Shown here one piece after another: positions 7,454 through 16,292 of a stretch of 64,000 nucleotides of DNA. This stretch comes from Clostridiales bacterium FE2011 (GTDB lineage Bacteria; Bacillota; Clostridia; Christensenellales; Aristaeellaceae), in the NCBI GenBank assembly GCA_017569305.1, contig CP069418.1, positions 3,100,001 through 3,164,000 on the forward strand. Direction: 5' to 3'. The notes beneath the pieces are model-generated. The model was not told where the DNA came from and searched no databases. It saw only the letters and a program-made list of their open reading frames with translations. Each line of letters opens with the position of its first letter. Within the stretch, counting starts at the first letter, position 1. A program made the translations under genes and the position numbers.

Positions 7454-9811
7454 ATGAATAAACTGAAAGCACTGCTGCCGGTTCTTCTGATTCTGCTTCT
7501 GCTGCTGGCCGTGGTTCCGGCGACAGCGGAAGAGGCAGAAAACCTGACTGGCGGACTGACCGTAAAGACTGTGGACAAGCCCGGGAAGATCAGCTGTATT
7601 ACCGACGGTAAATACACCACTTTCTGGGAAAGCAGCAAGCAGAAGAATCCCTGGGTGATTCTTTCTTCCGACCAGCCGATCTACGGCCTGTATCTGTGCT
7701 TCCAGAAGATGCCGGATACCTATGTGATCCAGAAACAGAGCGGCGATGACTGGATTACCGTGGCAGAAGGCGGAACCCCCCATTATCACCATGCTTTCTT
7801 TGAACTGGACGGGGTAAAGAAAATCCGGATCCTGTCCACCATGGAAAAGAAAAACTCCATGGGTTTCAATGAAATCTATGCCTTTGGCAAAGGCGAAGTG
7901 CCGGACTGGGTTCAGCGCTGGGAAGATCCGGTGGAGAAGGCAGATCTGCTGGTGCTGGTTGCCCATCCGGATGATGAACTGCTGTTTACGGGCGGTGCCA
8001 TTCCGGTTTACAACACGGAACAGGGAAGACAGGTTGAAGTAGCCTATCTGACATACAGCAACACCACCAGGCGCAGCGAAGCGCTGAACGGCCTGTGGGC
8101 CATGGGTGTGCGGCACTATCCCGTGTTCGGCGGTTTTGCGGACAACTATGCCAATACCGGCAAAGTGAAAGACGCCTACAAAAATGCCGGCGGCAAGGAT
8201 AAAGTGCTGGACTGGGTAACGGAACTGTACCGGCGTTTCCGGCCGGAAGTGGTGGTTACCCACGCGGAGAACGGAGAATACGGCCATCCGCAGCATAAGA
8301 TGGTTGTTGACGCTGCTGTGGAATGCTTTGAGCGGGCTGCAGATCCCATGAAATCCCCTGATTCCTACCAGGCTTTCGATACCTGGCAGGTGAAGAAACT
8401 GTACCTGCATCAGTATGGAGAAGAAGCAGAGCAGACTGTACTGGACTGGGATCAGCCGCTGAAGGCCTTTGACGGCAGAACCGGTGCCCAGATGGCGGCG
8501 GAAGCTTTTAAACTGCATGCCAGCCAGCAGGGCATGGGTTCCAAGATCAAAGGAAAATTCGTGGAGTTTACCGTGGAGGAAACCGGCGCGAAAATGTATC
8601 CTTACGATCATTTCGGCCTGCGCAGCACTACGGTCGGACCGGATGAAGCTAAAAATGATTTCCTGGAGCATATTGACACAGTTGATCTGACGCACGCGGA
8701 AAAGGTTCCGGCAGAAACAAAAGAGGACGAACCGGCTCGGGGCGAAACGGAAGAAGAGCCGGATACTGAAGAGCCGGACGAGGAAGAGATTCCGGAGGAA
8801 CCTGAGACAGAGGAAACTGAAGAGCCTGAACAGGCAGAAGAGGCTGAAACAGAGAAGCCTTCCACAGGGACAGCCCAGGCATTTGCCGATGTGAAAGCCC
8901 CGGAATGGGCGAATGTGGAACTGAACAGCCGCGGCTTCCTGGACGAAGGAGAATATGTATACGCTGATGATGAGAACGGCCGGTACATCTACGTCAACCA
9001 GACCATCCGTGTTGTAATCAACCGGACGATTGAGGAGCCGGATCCGAAACATCCTTTCTACTGCTTCAAAGCACACATCTGGTGCGATACCAAGGCGGGT
9101 GAACTGCCGGTAACGGTATATAACAATCCGGAAAAGCCGAAGAGCGGCAAGGAGTTCATGCGCAACATCGCACTGAACAACAATGTGGTGTTTGCCACTA
9201 CAACAGACTATTACATTTACCGCATCAAGCAGAAATACCCGACCGGCATCGAGGTCAGAAACGGGGAGGTCATCTTTGACGATCCCCATAAGCTGGAATA
9301 CATCAAGGGAAGCATGCCGACCTATGAGACGCTGGCACTTTACGCGGACGGACACGGGGACAGCCTGCCCAATCCTGAAAAGAGCGCAGGACAATATGTT
9401 GAAGAAGGCGCAACACAGGTATATTCCTTCGGACCGTGCCTGGTGAAGAACGGCAAGCTGACGGAATATGCCCTGAACCTGACCAATACAAGCTATCATC
9501 CGCGGCTGGCAATCGGCGTTGTCGAGAACGGCCATTATGTGGTGGTCATGTGCGAAGGGCGGATCAAGCGTTCCAAGGGCGTTCAGATGGCTTATCTTGC
9601 GGAACTGATGATGCAGGAAGGCTGCACTATTGCCGTGAATATGGACGGCGGACAGAGCGCCGCGGTCGCTTTCATGGGACATCAGCTGAACCAGGTCTGG
9701 AGTTCCCAGCCCAACGGACGAGAACAGGCGGATATCCTCGCTTTCGGTACCTCCGGGCAGGTCGGTTCCTTCGAAATGGCTGATGAGTTTAAAACAAAGC
9801 GGAAGAAATAA
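7454..9811 (+). CDS. Secreted fusion of PIG-L/LmbE-type deacetylase and NAGPA-type phosphodiester glycosidase domains
   Basis: A 785-residue exported protein. Residues 1-25 are a signal peptide ending near ATAEE. Residues about 30-150 look like a discoidin-type beta domain. A PIG-L metal-dependent N-deacetylase domain follows, with AHPDDE at 170-175 and GHPQH near 277-281 as zinc ligands. A long Glu/Pro-rich linker (about 415-475) connects to a C-terminal phosphodiester glycosidase (NAGPA/DUF2233) domain with the hallmark NMDGGQS around 729-735. Both enzymatic domains keep their signature residues. The architecture suggests removal of acetyl groups and of phosphodiester-linked sugars on a glycan outside the cell; substrate unknown. 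Confidence 0.85.
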   Translation: MNKLKALLPVLLILLLLLAVVPATAEEAENLTGGLTVKTVDKPGKISCITDGKYTTFWESSKQKNPWVILSSDQPIYGLYLCFQKMPDTYVIQKQSGDDWITVAEGGTPHYHHAFFELDGVKKIRILSTMEKKNSMGFNEIYAFGKGEVPDWVQRWEDPVEKADLLVLVAHPDDELLFTGGAIPVYNTEQGRQVEVAYLTYSNTTRRSEALNGLWAMGVRHYPVFGGFADNYANTGKVKDAYKNAGGKDKVLDWVTELYRRFRPEVVVTHAENGEYGHPQHKMVVDAAVECFERAADPMKSPDSYQAFDTWQVKKLYLHQYGEEAEQTVLDWDQPLKAFDGRTGAQMAAEAFKLHASQQGMGSKIKGKFVEFTVEETGAKMYPYDHFGLRSTTVGPDEAKNDFLEHIDTVDLTHAEKVPAETKEDEPARGETEEEPDTEEPDEEEIPEEPETEETEEPEQAEEAETEKPSTGTAQAFADVKAPEWANVELNSRGFLDEGEYVYADDENGRYIYVNQTIRVVINRTIEEPDPKHPFYCFKAHIWCDTKAGELPVTVYNNPEKPKSGKEFMRNIALNNNVVFATTTDYYIYRIKQKYPTGIEVRNGEVIFDDPHKLEYIKGSMPTYETLALYADGHGDSLPNPEKSAGQYVEEGATQVYSFGPCLVKNGKLTEYALNLTNTSYHPRLAIGVVENGHYVVVMCEGRIKRSKGVQMAYLAELMMQEGCTIAVNMDGGQSAAVAFMGHQLNQVWSSQPNGREQADILAFGTSGQVGSFEMADEFKTKRKK

Positions 9812-9823
9812 CGCAAATAATGC

Positions 9824-9853
9824 TTGACAGGCAAGGGCCGGAAGTGATATCTT
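9824..9853 (+). promoter_or_regulatory. Promoter of rplU-prp-rpmA
   Basis: A perfect -35 TTGACA (9824-9829), 18-bp spacer and -10-like TATCTT (9848-9853), about 90 bp upstream of rplU. Confidence 0.6.
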
Positions 9854-9855
9854 AT

Positions 9856-9940
9856 TTCAGTGCCGCTCGGGAGAGGTCTGTCCAAATGCGCATTGCGCAA
9901 CCTCAGAATCCCGGCGAGATTGTAATCAGGAGGTGCTGTC
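9856..9940 (+). ncRNA. Possible L21 leader (structured 5' UTR)
   Basis: The roughly 85-nt transcribed leader between the promoter and rplU is rich in potential pairing, including two copies of the self-complementary TGCGCA (9888-9900). Firmicutes rplU genes often carry an L21 leader RNA used for feedback control. I assign this by position and pairing potential only; a covariance-model search would decide. Confidence 0.35.
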
Positions 9941-9942
9941 CC

Positions 9943-10251
9943 ATGTACGCTATTATTGCAGCGGGCGGCAGACAATACCGTGTATCCCAGGGCGATGTGA
10001 TCTACATCGACAAAGTCAACCAGGAAGCTGATTCCAAGATTTCCTTCGATGTGCTGATGATCGGCGGCGAAGGCGACGTGAAAGTCGGCAATCCCACCAT
10101 TGAAGGCGCTAAGGTCGAGGGCAAGGTCATTGCTCAGGTAAAGGGTGAAAAGATCACCGTTTACAAGTACAAGAGCAAGAAAGACACCAAGAGAAAGATC
10201 GGCCATCGTCAGCCCTACACCAAGGTGGAGATCACCGCGATCAACGCGTAA
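9943..10251 (+). CDS. rplU: 50S ribosomal protein L21
   Basis: Large-subunit protein of 102 residues beginning MYAIIAAGGRQYRV, with the canonical C-terminal YKSKKDTKRKIGHRQPYT. AGGAGGTG lies 7-14 bases before the ATG. First gene of the rplU-prp-rpmA operon; its stop overlaps the prp start by one base (TAATG). Confidence 0.98.
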   Translation: MYAIIAAGGRQYRVSQGDVIYIDKVNQEADSKISFDVLMIGGEGDVKVGNPTIEGAKVEGKVIAQVKGEKITVYKYKSKKDTKRKIGHRQPYTKVEITAINA

Positions 10252-10598
10252 TGATCACCGCAGTCCTGTACCGGGAAGGGGATAACCTGACCGGCTGCCG
10301 GCTTGAGGGTCACAGCGGCTGGGCGGAATCAGGCCGTGACATTGTGTGCGCGGCTGCTTCCATTCTCGGCTGTACCTGTGTGAACGCGCTGGAAAGCGTG
10401 TGCGGCGTTATCCCGGAGATTACCGAGTATAACGAAGACAAAGGTGTGCTCGCGTTTGAACTTCCGGAAACAACGGAAAAAGAAAATGCAGAAGCACAGA
10501 TTGTGATGAAGACACTCAGGCAGGGACTGAAAGATCTTGCGGAAGCCTATCCGCAGAATGTGACATTTTCCATTAAAGAACGGAGGAAACAACAATGA
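10251..10598 (+). CDS. prp: Ribosomal-processing cysteine protease Prp
   Basis: A 115-residue YsxB/Prp-family protease that removes the N-terminal extension of L27 in Firmicutes. The catalytic dyad is visible: His21 in EGHSGW and Cys33 in DIVCAAAS. It sits between rplU and rpmA, the standard place, and overlaps rpmA by 4 bp. The adjacent L27 begins with the type of leader this protease cuts. Confidence 0.95.
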   Translation: MITAVLYREGDNLTGCRLEGHSGWAESGRDIVCAAASILGCTCVNALESVCGVIPEITEYNEDKGVLAFELPETTEKENAEAQIVMKTLRQGLKDLAEAYPQNVTFSIKERRKQQ

Positions 10599-10894
10599 TG
10601 AAGCTTAATCTTCAACTGTTCGCTCATAAAAAAGGTATGGGCTCCACCCGTAACGGCCGCGACAGCGAGTCCAAGCGTCTTGGACCGAAGCGTGCCGACG
10701 GACAGATGGCGCTGGCCGGCAATATTCTCGTGCGTCAGCGCGGCACCCACATCCATCCCGGCCACAATGTAGGCATCGGCAAGGATGATACCCTGTTCGC
10801 CAAGACCACCGGTATCGTTCGGTTCGAGCGTCTGGGCAAGGATCGCAAGCAGGTCTCCGTATATCCCGTTGAGACCGCGGCCGAAGCTCAGTAA
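10595..10894 (+). CDS. rpmA: 50S ribosomal protein L27 with cleavable N-terminal extension
   Basis: A 99-residue L27 whose N-terminus [14 protein letters not shown] matches the Firmicutes leader normally cut by Prp after Phe, exposing the tail that reaches the peptidyl-transferase centre. The core [16 protein letters not shown] and the [10 protein letters not shown] block are standard. There are two adjacent ATGs (10595, 10598); GGAGG at 10582-10586 gives better spacing (8 nt) to the first. Confidence 0.97.
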   Translation: MMKLNLQLFAHKKGMGSTRNGRDSESKRLGPKRADGQMALAGNILVRQRGTHIHPGHNVGIGKDDTLFAKTTGIVRFERLGKDRKQVSVYPVETAAEAQ

Positions 10895-10912
10895 TAACGG
10901 GCAAGATGAATC

Positions 10913-10940
10913 AGGGCTGTTGCGTCGCAACAGCCCTTTT
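10913..10940 (+). terminator. Rho-independent terminator after rpmA
   Basis: An 11-bp stem GGGCTGTTGCG / CGCAACAGCCC with a one-base apparent loop (in practice a small loop) is followed by TTTT. It lies between rpmA and metG. Confidence 0.85.
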
Positions 10941-10966
10941 AGTCAATTATGATGGAGGAATGAACC

Positions 10967-12976
10967 ATGAGTGAGACCAAAAAGACGTTCTACATCACCA
11001 CGCCGATCTATTATCCGTCCGGCAACATGACCATCGGCCACACCTATACCACTGTGGCGGCTGATACCATGACCCGGTTCAAGAAGATGCAGGGCTATGA
11101 CACCTATTTCCTGACCGGTACGGACGAGCATGGCCAGAAGATCGAGAAGAAGGCGGCGGAAGCCGGCGTTACCCCGATCCAGTATGTGGACAAGATCGTC
11201 GCGGAGACGCAGGATCTCTGGAAGCTCATGGACATCCAGTATGATGACTTTATCCGCACCACCGAAGAACGTCATACCAAGGTTGTGCAGAAAATCTTCC
11301 GCCAGTTCTATGAGCAGGGGGACATCTATAAGGCTGAGTATGAGGGTATGTACTGCACTCCCTGCGAAAGTTTCTGGACGCCCACCCAGCTGGTGGAAAA
11401 GGACGGGGTGAAGGTCTGCCCCGACTGCGGACGTCCCTGCCAGCCCATGAAGGAAGAAAGCTATTTCTTCAAGATGAGCAAATACCAGGACTGGCTCATT
11501 GACTATATCGAAACCCATCCGGACTTTATCCAGCCTGCCAAGCGGGCAAACGAAATGCTGACCAATTTCCTGCGTCCAGGCCTTCAGGACCTGTGCGTGA
11601 GCCGTACCAGCGTCAAGTGGGGTGTTCCGGTGGATTTCGATGAGAAGCACACTGTGTACGTCTGGATTGACGCGCTGAGCAACTACATCACCGCGCTGGG
11701 ATACGGCACGGATCATGATGAACTGTTCAGGAAGTACTGGCCGGCGGATATCCACCTGGTAGGTAAGGAAATTGTTCGTTTCCACACCATTTACTGGCCG
11801 ATCATGCTGCATGCTCTGGGCCTGCCGCTGCCGAAGCAGGTATTCGGCCACGGCTGGCTGCTGTTCGGCGCGGACCGGATGAGCAAGTCAAAGGGCAATG
11901 TGGTCTATCCCGGCCCCATTGTGGCCCGTTACGGCGTGGATCCGCTCCGCTATTACCTGATGAGGGAAATGCCCTTCGGAGCGGACGGGAACTACACCAA
12001 TGAATCCTTCCTGACCCGCATGAATGCGGACCTGGCGAACGACCTGGGCAACCTGGTCAGCCGGACCGTGGCGATGATCGAGAAGTATTTTGACGGCATC
12101 CTGCCCGCCTGGACAGACGCAGTGGACGCTGAACTGGATACCCCCCTGCAGGAGCACTGTGCCGCCCTGCCGAAACTGGTGGACGAGCAGATGGATAAAC
12201 TGCAGTTCTCCCAGGCTCTGGCGGAAGTATGGAAAGTCATCGGCGAATGCAACAAGTATATTGACCTGACCCAGCCCTGGGTCCTGGGCAAGGATCCGGA
12301 GAAGAAGGACCGGCTGGCAAACGTGATGCTGACCCTGGCGGAATGCGTACGGTTTGCTGCTGTGCTGATCGGACCCTTCATGCCCTCTACACCCGCCCGC
12401 ATCTTCGCTCAGCTGGGTGTTACGGATGACAGCCTGAAGACCTGGGACAGCCTGAAGGCCTTCGGACTGCTGCCTGCCGGTACCAAGGTGCAGAAGGGTG
12501 AAGCCCTGTTCCCGCGGATTGACGTGAACAAGGAACTGGAAGCCCTGGCCGGCGGCAAGGAAGAAAAGAAGGCTGCCAAAGCTGAGGAAAAGCAGCAGAA
12601 GAAGGAACAGAAGGCTGAAAAGAAGCACGAAGAACCGGAATATCCTGCTGAGATCGATATCAATGATTTCTTCAAGTGCAAGATCCAGGTGGCCCGCGTG
12701 CTGGCCTGTGAAAAGGTAGAGAAGAGCACCAAACTGCTGAAGTTCCGCCTGGGACTGGGCAAAGACGGAGAACGCACCGTGGTCAGCGGCATCCAGAAAT
12801 GGTATGAGCCGGAAACCCTGGTAGGAACCCAGGTGGCGGTAATCACCAACCTCAAGCCTGCCAAGCTGGCCGGCATCGAAAGCCAGGGCATGATCCTGTC
12901 CGCCCTGGACGATAACGGCAACCTTAGGCTGGTCTCTGTCGGAGAAGGCGTTGAAGACGGCGCCCTGATCGGATGA
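10967..12976 (+). CDS. metG: Methionyl-tRNA synthetase (with C-terminal tRNA-binding domain)
   Basis: Class I aminoacyl-tRNA synthetase of 669 residues. The HIGH-like segment IGHT lies near residue 23-26 and the KMSKS loop appears as RMSKSK (M305). A CxxC..CxxC zinc knuckle (YCTPCE, VCPDCG) lies near 126-150. After a Lys/Glu/Gln-rich linker (about 530-560) there is a Trbp111/EMAP-like OB-fold domain (about 565-669) that aids dimerisation and tRNA binding. GGAGG precedes the ATG. It overlaps tatD by 4 bp, a frequent Firmicutes pairing. Confidence 0.97.
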   Translation: MSETKKTFYITTPIYYPSGNMTIGHTYTTVAADTMTRFKKMQGYDTYFLTGTDEHGQKIEKKAAEAGVTPIQYVDKIVAETQDLWKLMDIQYDDFIRTTEERHTKVVQKIFRQFYEQGDIYKAEYEGMYCTPCESFWTPTQLVEKDGVKVCPDCGRPCQPMKEESYFFKMSKYQDWLIDYIETHPDFIQPAKRANEMLTNFLRPGLQDLCVSRTSVKWGVPVDFDEKHTVYVWIDALSNYITALGYGTDHDELFRKYWPADIHLVGKEIVRFHTIYWPIMLHALGLPLPKQVFGHGWLLFGADRMSKSKGNVVYPGPIVARYGVDPLRYYLMREMPFGADGNYTNESFLTRMNADLANDLGNLVSRTVAMIEKYFDGILPAWTDAVDAELDTPLQEHCAALPKLVDEQMDKLQFSQALAEVWKVIGECNKYIDLTQPWVLGKDPEKKDRLANVMLTLAECVRFAAVLIGPFMPSTPARIFAQLGVTDDSLKTWDSLKAFGLLPAGTKVQKGEALFPRIDVNKELEALAGGKEEKKAAKAEEKQQKKEQKAEKKHEEPEYPAEIDINDFFKCKIQVARVLACEKVEKSTKLLKFRLGLGKDGERTVVSGIQKWYEPETLVGTQVAVITNLKPAKLAGIESQGMILSALDDNGNLRLVSVGEGVEDGALIG

Positions 12977-13746
12977 TGGAATGGTTTGACAGCCACTGCC
13001 ATGTGGATGAAGAAGCCTTTGATGAAGACCGGGAAGAAGCACTTGCCCGTATGGCGGAGCACGGCATTACCCGGTACGCGGTGATAGGCTCCGATATGGA
13101 AACCTCCCGGCGGGCCATCCGGTTTGCCCGGGAACACGCGGGAGCCATCGCCGTCGGCGGTATCCACCCCCATGAAGCCAAGGGCTTCCGGGAGGAAGAT
13201 CTCGCGGAGATGGCGGACTGGTACCGGAAGGGAAAGATCAAAGCCATCGGCGAGATCGGGCTGGACTTCTACTACGACCACAGCCCCAGGGGAATCCAGC
13301 GGGAAGTCTGCATTCGACAGATGGAGCTGGCATGGGAACTGAAAGCACCCGTGGCCTATCATATCCGGGATGCACATGCTGAAATGCTGGAAATCATGAA
13401 AGGCATGAAGGCAAAACTGACCGGCGGGATCATCCACTGCTTCTCCGGAAGTGCGGAAATCGCGAAAGAGTACCTGAAACTTGGGTACTACATCTCCTTT
13501 GCGGGCCCGCTGACCTTCAAAAAGGCACCGAAGCTGCAGGAAGCCTGCCGGATTGTTCCGCAGGACCGGCTGCTGATCGAAACCGACAGCCCCTACATGG
13601 CGCCGGAACCGGTCAGGGGACGGCGGAACGAACCGGCGAACGTCCGGTATGTCGGTATGAAGCTGGCGGAAATACGGGGAGAAAAACCCGAAGAAGTGGC
13701 GGAATATACGACAGAGAATGCGAAAAAAGTATACGGGCTTGAGTAA
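12973..13746 (+). CDS. tatD: TatD-family metal-dependent hydrolase
   Basis: A 257-residue TIM-barrel amidohydrolase (TatD/YcfH); members act as 3'-5' exonuclease/DNase or D-aminoacyl-tRNA-type hydrolases. Metal-binding motifs are in order: DSHCHVD at 6-12, GEIGLDFYYD, AYHIRDAH, GGIIHCFSGS and LIETDSPYMAP. Translation starts inside the metG stop (overlap). A terminator follows. Confidence 0.93.
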   Translation: MMEWFDSHCHVDEEAFDEDREEALARMAEHGITRYAVIGSDMETSRRAIRFAREHAGAIAVGGIHPHEAKGFREEDLAEMADWYRKGKIKAIGEIGLDFYYDHSPRGIQREVCIRQMELAWELKAPVAYHIRDAHAEMLEIMKGMKAKLTGGIIHCFSGSAEIAKEYLKLGYYISFAGPLTFKKAPKLQEACRIVPQDRLLIETDSPYMAPEPVRGRRNEPANVRYVGMKLAEIRGEKPEEVAEYTTENAKKVYGLE

Positions 13747-13750
13747 TTAA

Positions 13751-13786
13751 AGAACGGTCTTCCCGGCAGAGAAGGCCGTTCTTTTT
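13751..13786 (+). terminator. Rho-independent terminator after tatD
   Basis: Stem GAACGGTCTTC / GAAGGCCGTTC (one G-T pair) with an 8-nt loop and a T5 tract. The T tract runs directly into the first hairpin of the adjacent repeat array. Confidence 0.85.
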
Positions 13787-13860
13787 CGTCCGCAGGCGGA
13801 CGAATGATATGTTTGCCTTTGGCAAACGTGATATATTGAGCCTTCGGCGAAAGTGATGAT
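13785..13860 (+). repeat. Hairpin array, part A (RTGATAT spacers, plus orientation)
   Basis: Short palindromes alternate with a fixed spacer. TTCGTCCG/CGGACGAA (13785-13804) and GTTTGCC-TTT-GGCAAAC (13811-13827) are each followed by a 7-nt RTGATAT spacer (ATGATAT at 13804-13810, GTGATAT at 13828-13834). A third unit, TTGAGCC-TTC-GGCGAAA, is degenerate. It belongs to the same element class as 13922-14074 and 18826-18942. Confidence 0.8.
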
Positions 13861-13921
13861 TAGCGTGAACAAGGCGCTATACGGGTGCGAAGAGATAAAT
13901 AACTGGTTGAGTATATAAAAC
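13861..13921. other. Intergenic segment between hairpin array parts A and B
   Basis: About 60 bp separating the two oppositely oriented array parts. I see no open frame, promoter or clear hairpin in it. Confidence 0.4.
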
Positions 13922-14074
13922 ATTCGTCGAAGACGAATATATCACTTTTGCCGAAGGCAAAAATATCATATTGGGCGTCAGCCCAATATATCACATTTTG
14001 ACGAAGTCAAAATATATCATTTCGGCAGAAGGTGCAGACTTCTGCCGAATATTCATAGGCAAATGCCTATGAAT
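13922..14074 (-). repeat. Hairpin array, part B (spacers inverted)
   Basis: Six consecutive hairpins: ATTCGTC-GAA (13922-13938), TTTTGCC-GAA (13946-13962), ATTGGGC-GTCA (13970-13987), ATTTTGAC-GAA (13995-14013), TTCGGCAGAAG with a 7-nt loop (14021-14049) and ATTCATAGGC-AAAT (14051-14074); all stems are perfect. The first four are followed by exactly 7 nt of ATATCAY, the reverse complement of RTGATAT. The array ends 30 bp before topB. Function unknown. Confidence 0.85.
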
Positions 14075-14104
14075 GTGCTAATATATTATGGTTGGAGGTG
14101 CGTC

Positions 14105-16276
14105 ATGGGAAAGATTGTGGTGGTTGCCGAGAAGCCCAGTGTGGGAAGAGATATTGCACGGGTACTCGGCTGCCGGACAGGCGGTGACGGATGCCTGATC
14201 GGGGACCGGTACATCGTTACCTGGGCTGTGGGGCATCTGGTGACACTGGTTGAGCCGAACGAACTGGATCCGAAGTATGAAAAGTGGTCCTTCGCGACGC
14301 TGCCCATCCTGCCGGAAACCATTCCCCTGAAAGTGATTTCCACAACCAGGGATCAATTCAGCAGGGTCAAAAAGCTGATTAATGATAAAGAGACAGATTC
14401 GCTGATTTGCGCAACAGATGCCGGGCGGGAAGGCGAACTGATTTTCCGGTATATCTATGAAAAAGCCGGCTGTACAAAGCCTTTCCAGCGCCTGTGGATC
14501 TCATCGATGACAGATGAAGCCATTACAGAAGGATTCCGGGATATCCGGCCGGGCGCGGACTATGACGGTCTGTATGAGAGTGCCCGGTGCCGGAGCAAAG
14601 CGGACTGGCTGGTCGGCATGAACGCCAGCCGGGCCTTTACGCTGAAATACAATACGCTTCTGTCTATCGGCCGGGTACAGACGCCGACGCTGGCGATCCT
14701 GGTGAAGCGCCGGAAGGAAATTGAGAACTTCAAGCCGGAAGGTTTCAGTACGCTGACTGCCGATTTCGGCGATTACAGCGGCGTATATTTTTCTGAAAAA
14801 CTGGATCCGGATACTCACCTGAAGGAAAAAGAAGACGCGGAAAAGATTGCCGCAGAAGTGAAGGATAAGACAGGTACCGTAATCCAGGCGGAAACCATCC
14901 GGAAGAAGGAACTTCCGCCGCAACTGTATGACCTGACCAGCCTGCAGCGGGATGCCAACCGTATGCTGGGCTTTACCGCGGATAAAACGCTGAAAACGGC
15001 CCAGAGCCTGTATGAGAAACACAAGGCGCTGACTTATCCCCGTACGGACAGCCGTTTCCTTCCGCCGGATATGATCCCGCGGGTGGTGCAGACCATGAAG
15101 CTGCTGCCCGAAGCCTACCAGAAGTTTGTGCCGGGTGCGCTGCCCGGTGGAAAACTGCCGGTGAGCAAACGGACCATTGACCAGACGAAGGTAACGGACC
15201 ATCATGCCATTATTCCCACCGCCAAGCGGTCTGATCCGTCCAAATTCAGCGAAGATGAACGGAAACTGTACGACATGGTGGCACGGCGGCTGCTGGCAGC
15301 CTTCTATCCGGCCTGTGACTATGACGCGACGAAGATTGTCACGAAGGTGGAGGAACATCTGTTCCGCACTACCGGCAAAGTGATTGTGAACAACGGATGG
15401 CATGACGTGCCGCCGCTGGAGAACCCGCCGAAGGCCAAGAAGAAGACGGCTGAGGAAGGGGAAAGCGAAAATCCGCTGCCGCCCCTGCAGGAAGGGGATA
15501 CCAGGCCGGTCCGCGGTACGAAGATCAAGGAAGACAAGACAAAACCGCCGGCACCCCATACGGACGCCAGTCTGCTGGCAGCCATGGAAACCGCAGGCAA
15601 GGAACTGGATGATGAAGAGCTGGTCCGGCAGATGAAGGGAAGCGGCATTGGTACGCCGGCCACCCGGGCAGCTATCATTGAGCGGCTGCTGAAGGTCGGG
15701 TACGCACAGCGGAAGGGTAAAACCCTGCAGGCCACAGACAAGGGCGTTATGCTGATCGACGTGGTCCCGGGTGAGCTTTCCAGTCCGGAACTGACAGGAC
15801 GCTGGGAACTGGCTCTGCATGATATCACGGACGGAGCGCAGGATCCGCAGCGTTTTATGGACGGAATTGCCCGGATGAGCAGCTTTCTGGTAGACTATGC
15901 ACGAAATACCGCCGCGGCTGTAAGCTTCCCGGCAGAAGAACGCAAATACGGTAAAGGCGGCGGAAAGAAGAAAATCACGGCGGCTCCGCTGCCCGGAACG
16001 GTCTGTCCCGTGTGCGGTAAAGGCGGAGTCCGGGAAAACGGCAGGGCCTTTGGCTGCACCGAGAAGGGCTGCAACTTCACCCTTTGGAAAGACTGTCTGG
16101 AAAAGGGCGGCGGGCCTGCGCTGACCGGGAAACTGGTGCAGCTGCTGCTGGAGAAAAAACAACTGCAGGGTTCCACGGGAATCCTGATGATCAAGGAGGG
16201 TCATCTGCTGTTCTATCCGAATGGCAGCGAACGGCCTTCCGTGGACCGGCCCATGGTTTATATCAAACAGCGCTGA
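14105..16276 (+). CDS. topB: DNA topoisomerase III
   Basis: Type IA topoisomerase of 723 residues that relaxes or decatenates DNA by single-strand passage. The Toprim metal motifs are VAEKPSVGRDIARVLG at the N-terminus and DAGREGELIFRYIYE near residue 103. The catalytic Tyr311 lies in LTYPRTDSRFLP. The C-terminus has a CPVCG..C..C zinc ribbon (about 635-660). GGAGGTG (14094-14100) marks the ATG at 14105; an earlier in-frame ATG at 14063 lies in the hairpin array. First gene of a run with the acidic protein and wecB. Confidence 0.95.
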   Translation: MGKIVVVAEKPSVGRDIARVLGCRTGGDGCLIGDRYIVTWAVGHLVTLVEPNELDPKYEKWSFATLPILPETIPLKVISTTRDQFSRVKKLINDKETDSLICATDAGREGELIFRYIYEKAGCTKPFQRLWISSMTDEAITEGFRDIRPGADYDGLYESARCRSKADWLVGMNASRAFTLKYNTLLSIGRVQTPTLAILVKRRKEIENFKPEGFSTLTADFGDYSGVYFSEKLDPDTHLKEKEDAEKIAAEVKDKTGTVIQAETIRKKELPPQLYDLTSLQRDANRMLGFTADKTLKTAQSLYEKHKALTYPRTDSRFLPPDMIPRVVQTMKLLPEAYQKFVPGALPGGKLPVSKRTIDQTKVTDHHAIIPTAKRSDPSKFSEDERKLYDMVARRLLAAFYPACDYDATKIVTKVEEHLFRTTGKVIVNNGWHDVPPLENPPKAKKKTAEEGESENPLPPLQEGDTRPVRGTKIKEDKTKPPAPHTDASLLAAMETAGKELDDEELVRQMKGSGIGTPATRAAIIERLLKVGYAQRKGKTLQATDKGVMLIDVVPGELSSPELTGRWELALHDITDGAQDPQRFMDGIARMSSFLVDYARNTAAAVSFPAEERKYGKGGGKKKITAAPLPGTVCPVCGKGGVRENGRAFGCTEKGCNFTLWKDCLEKGGGPALTGKLVQLLLEKKQLQGSTGILMIKEGHLLFYPNGSERPSVDRPMVYIKQR

Positions 16277-16292
16277 GAAAGGATGATGCACT

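Noticed and set aside
7178..9682. An 834-residue minus-strand frame opposite the PIG-L fusion gene
   Set aside because: Antisense shadow; implausible composition, and the plus-strand gene has clear signature motifs.
13785..14074. A CRISPR array
   Set aside because: The constant element is only 7 nt and the longer units are palindromes; repeats and spacers do not have CRISPR lengths and no cas genes are near.
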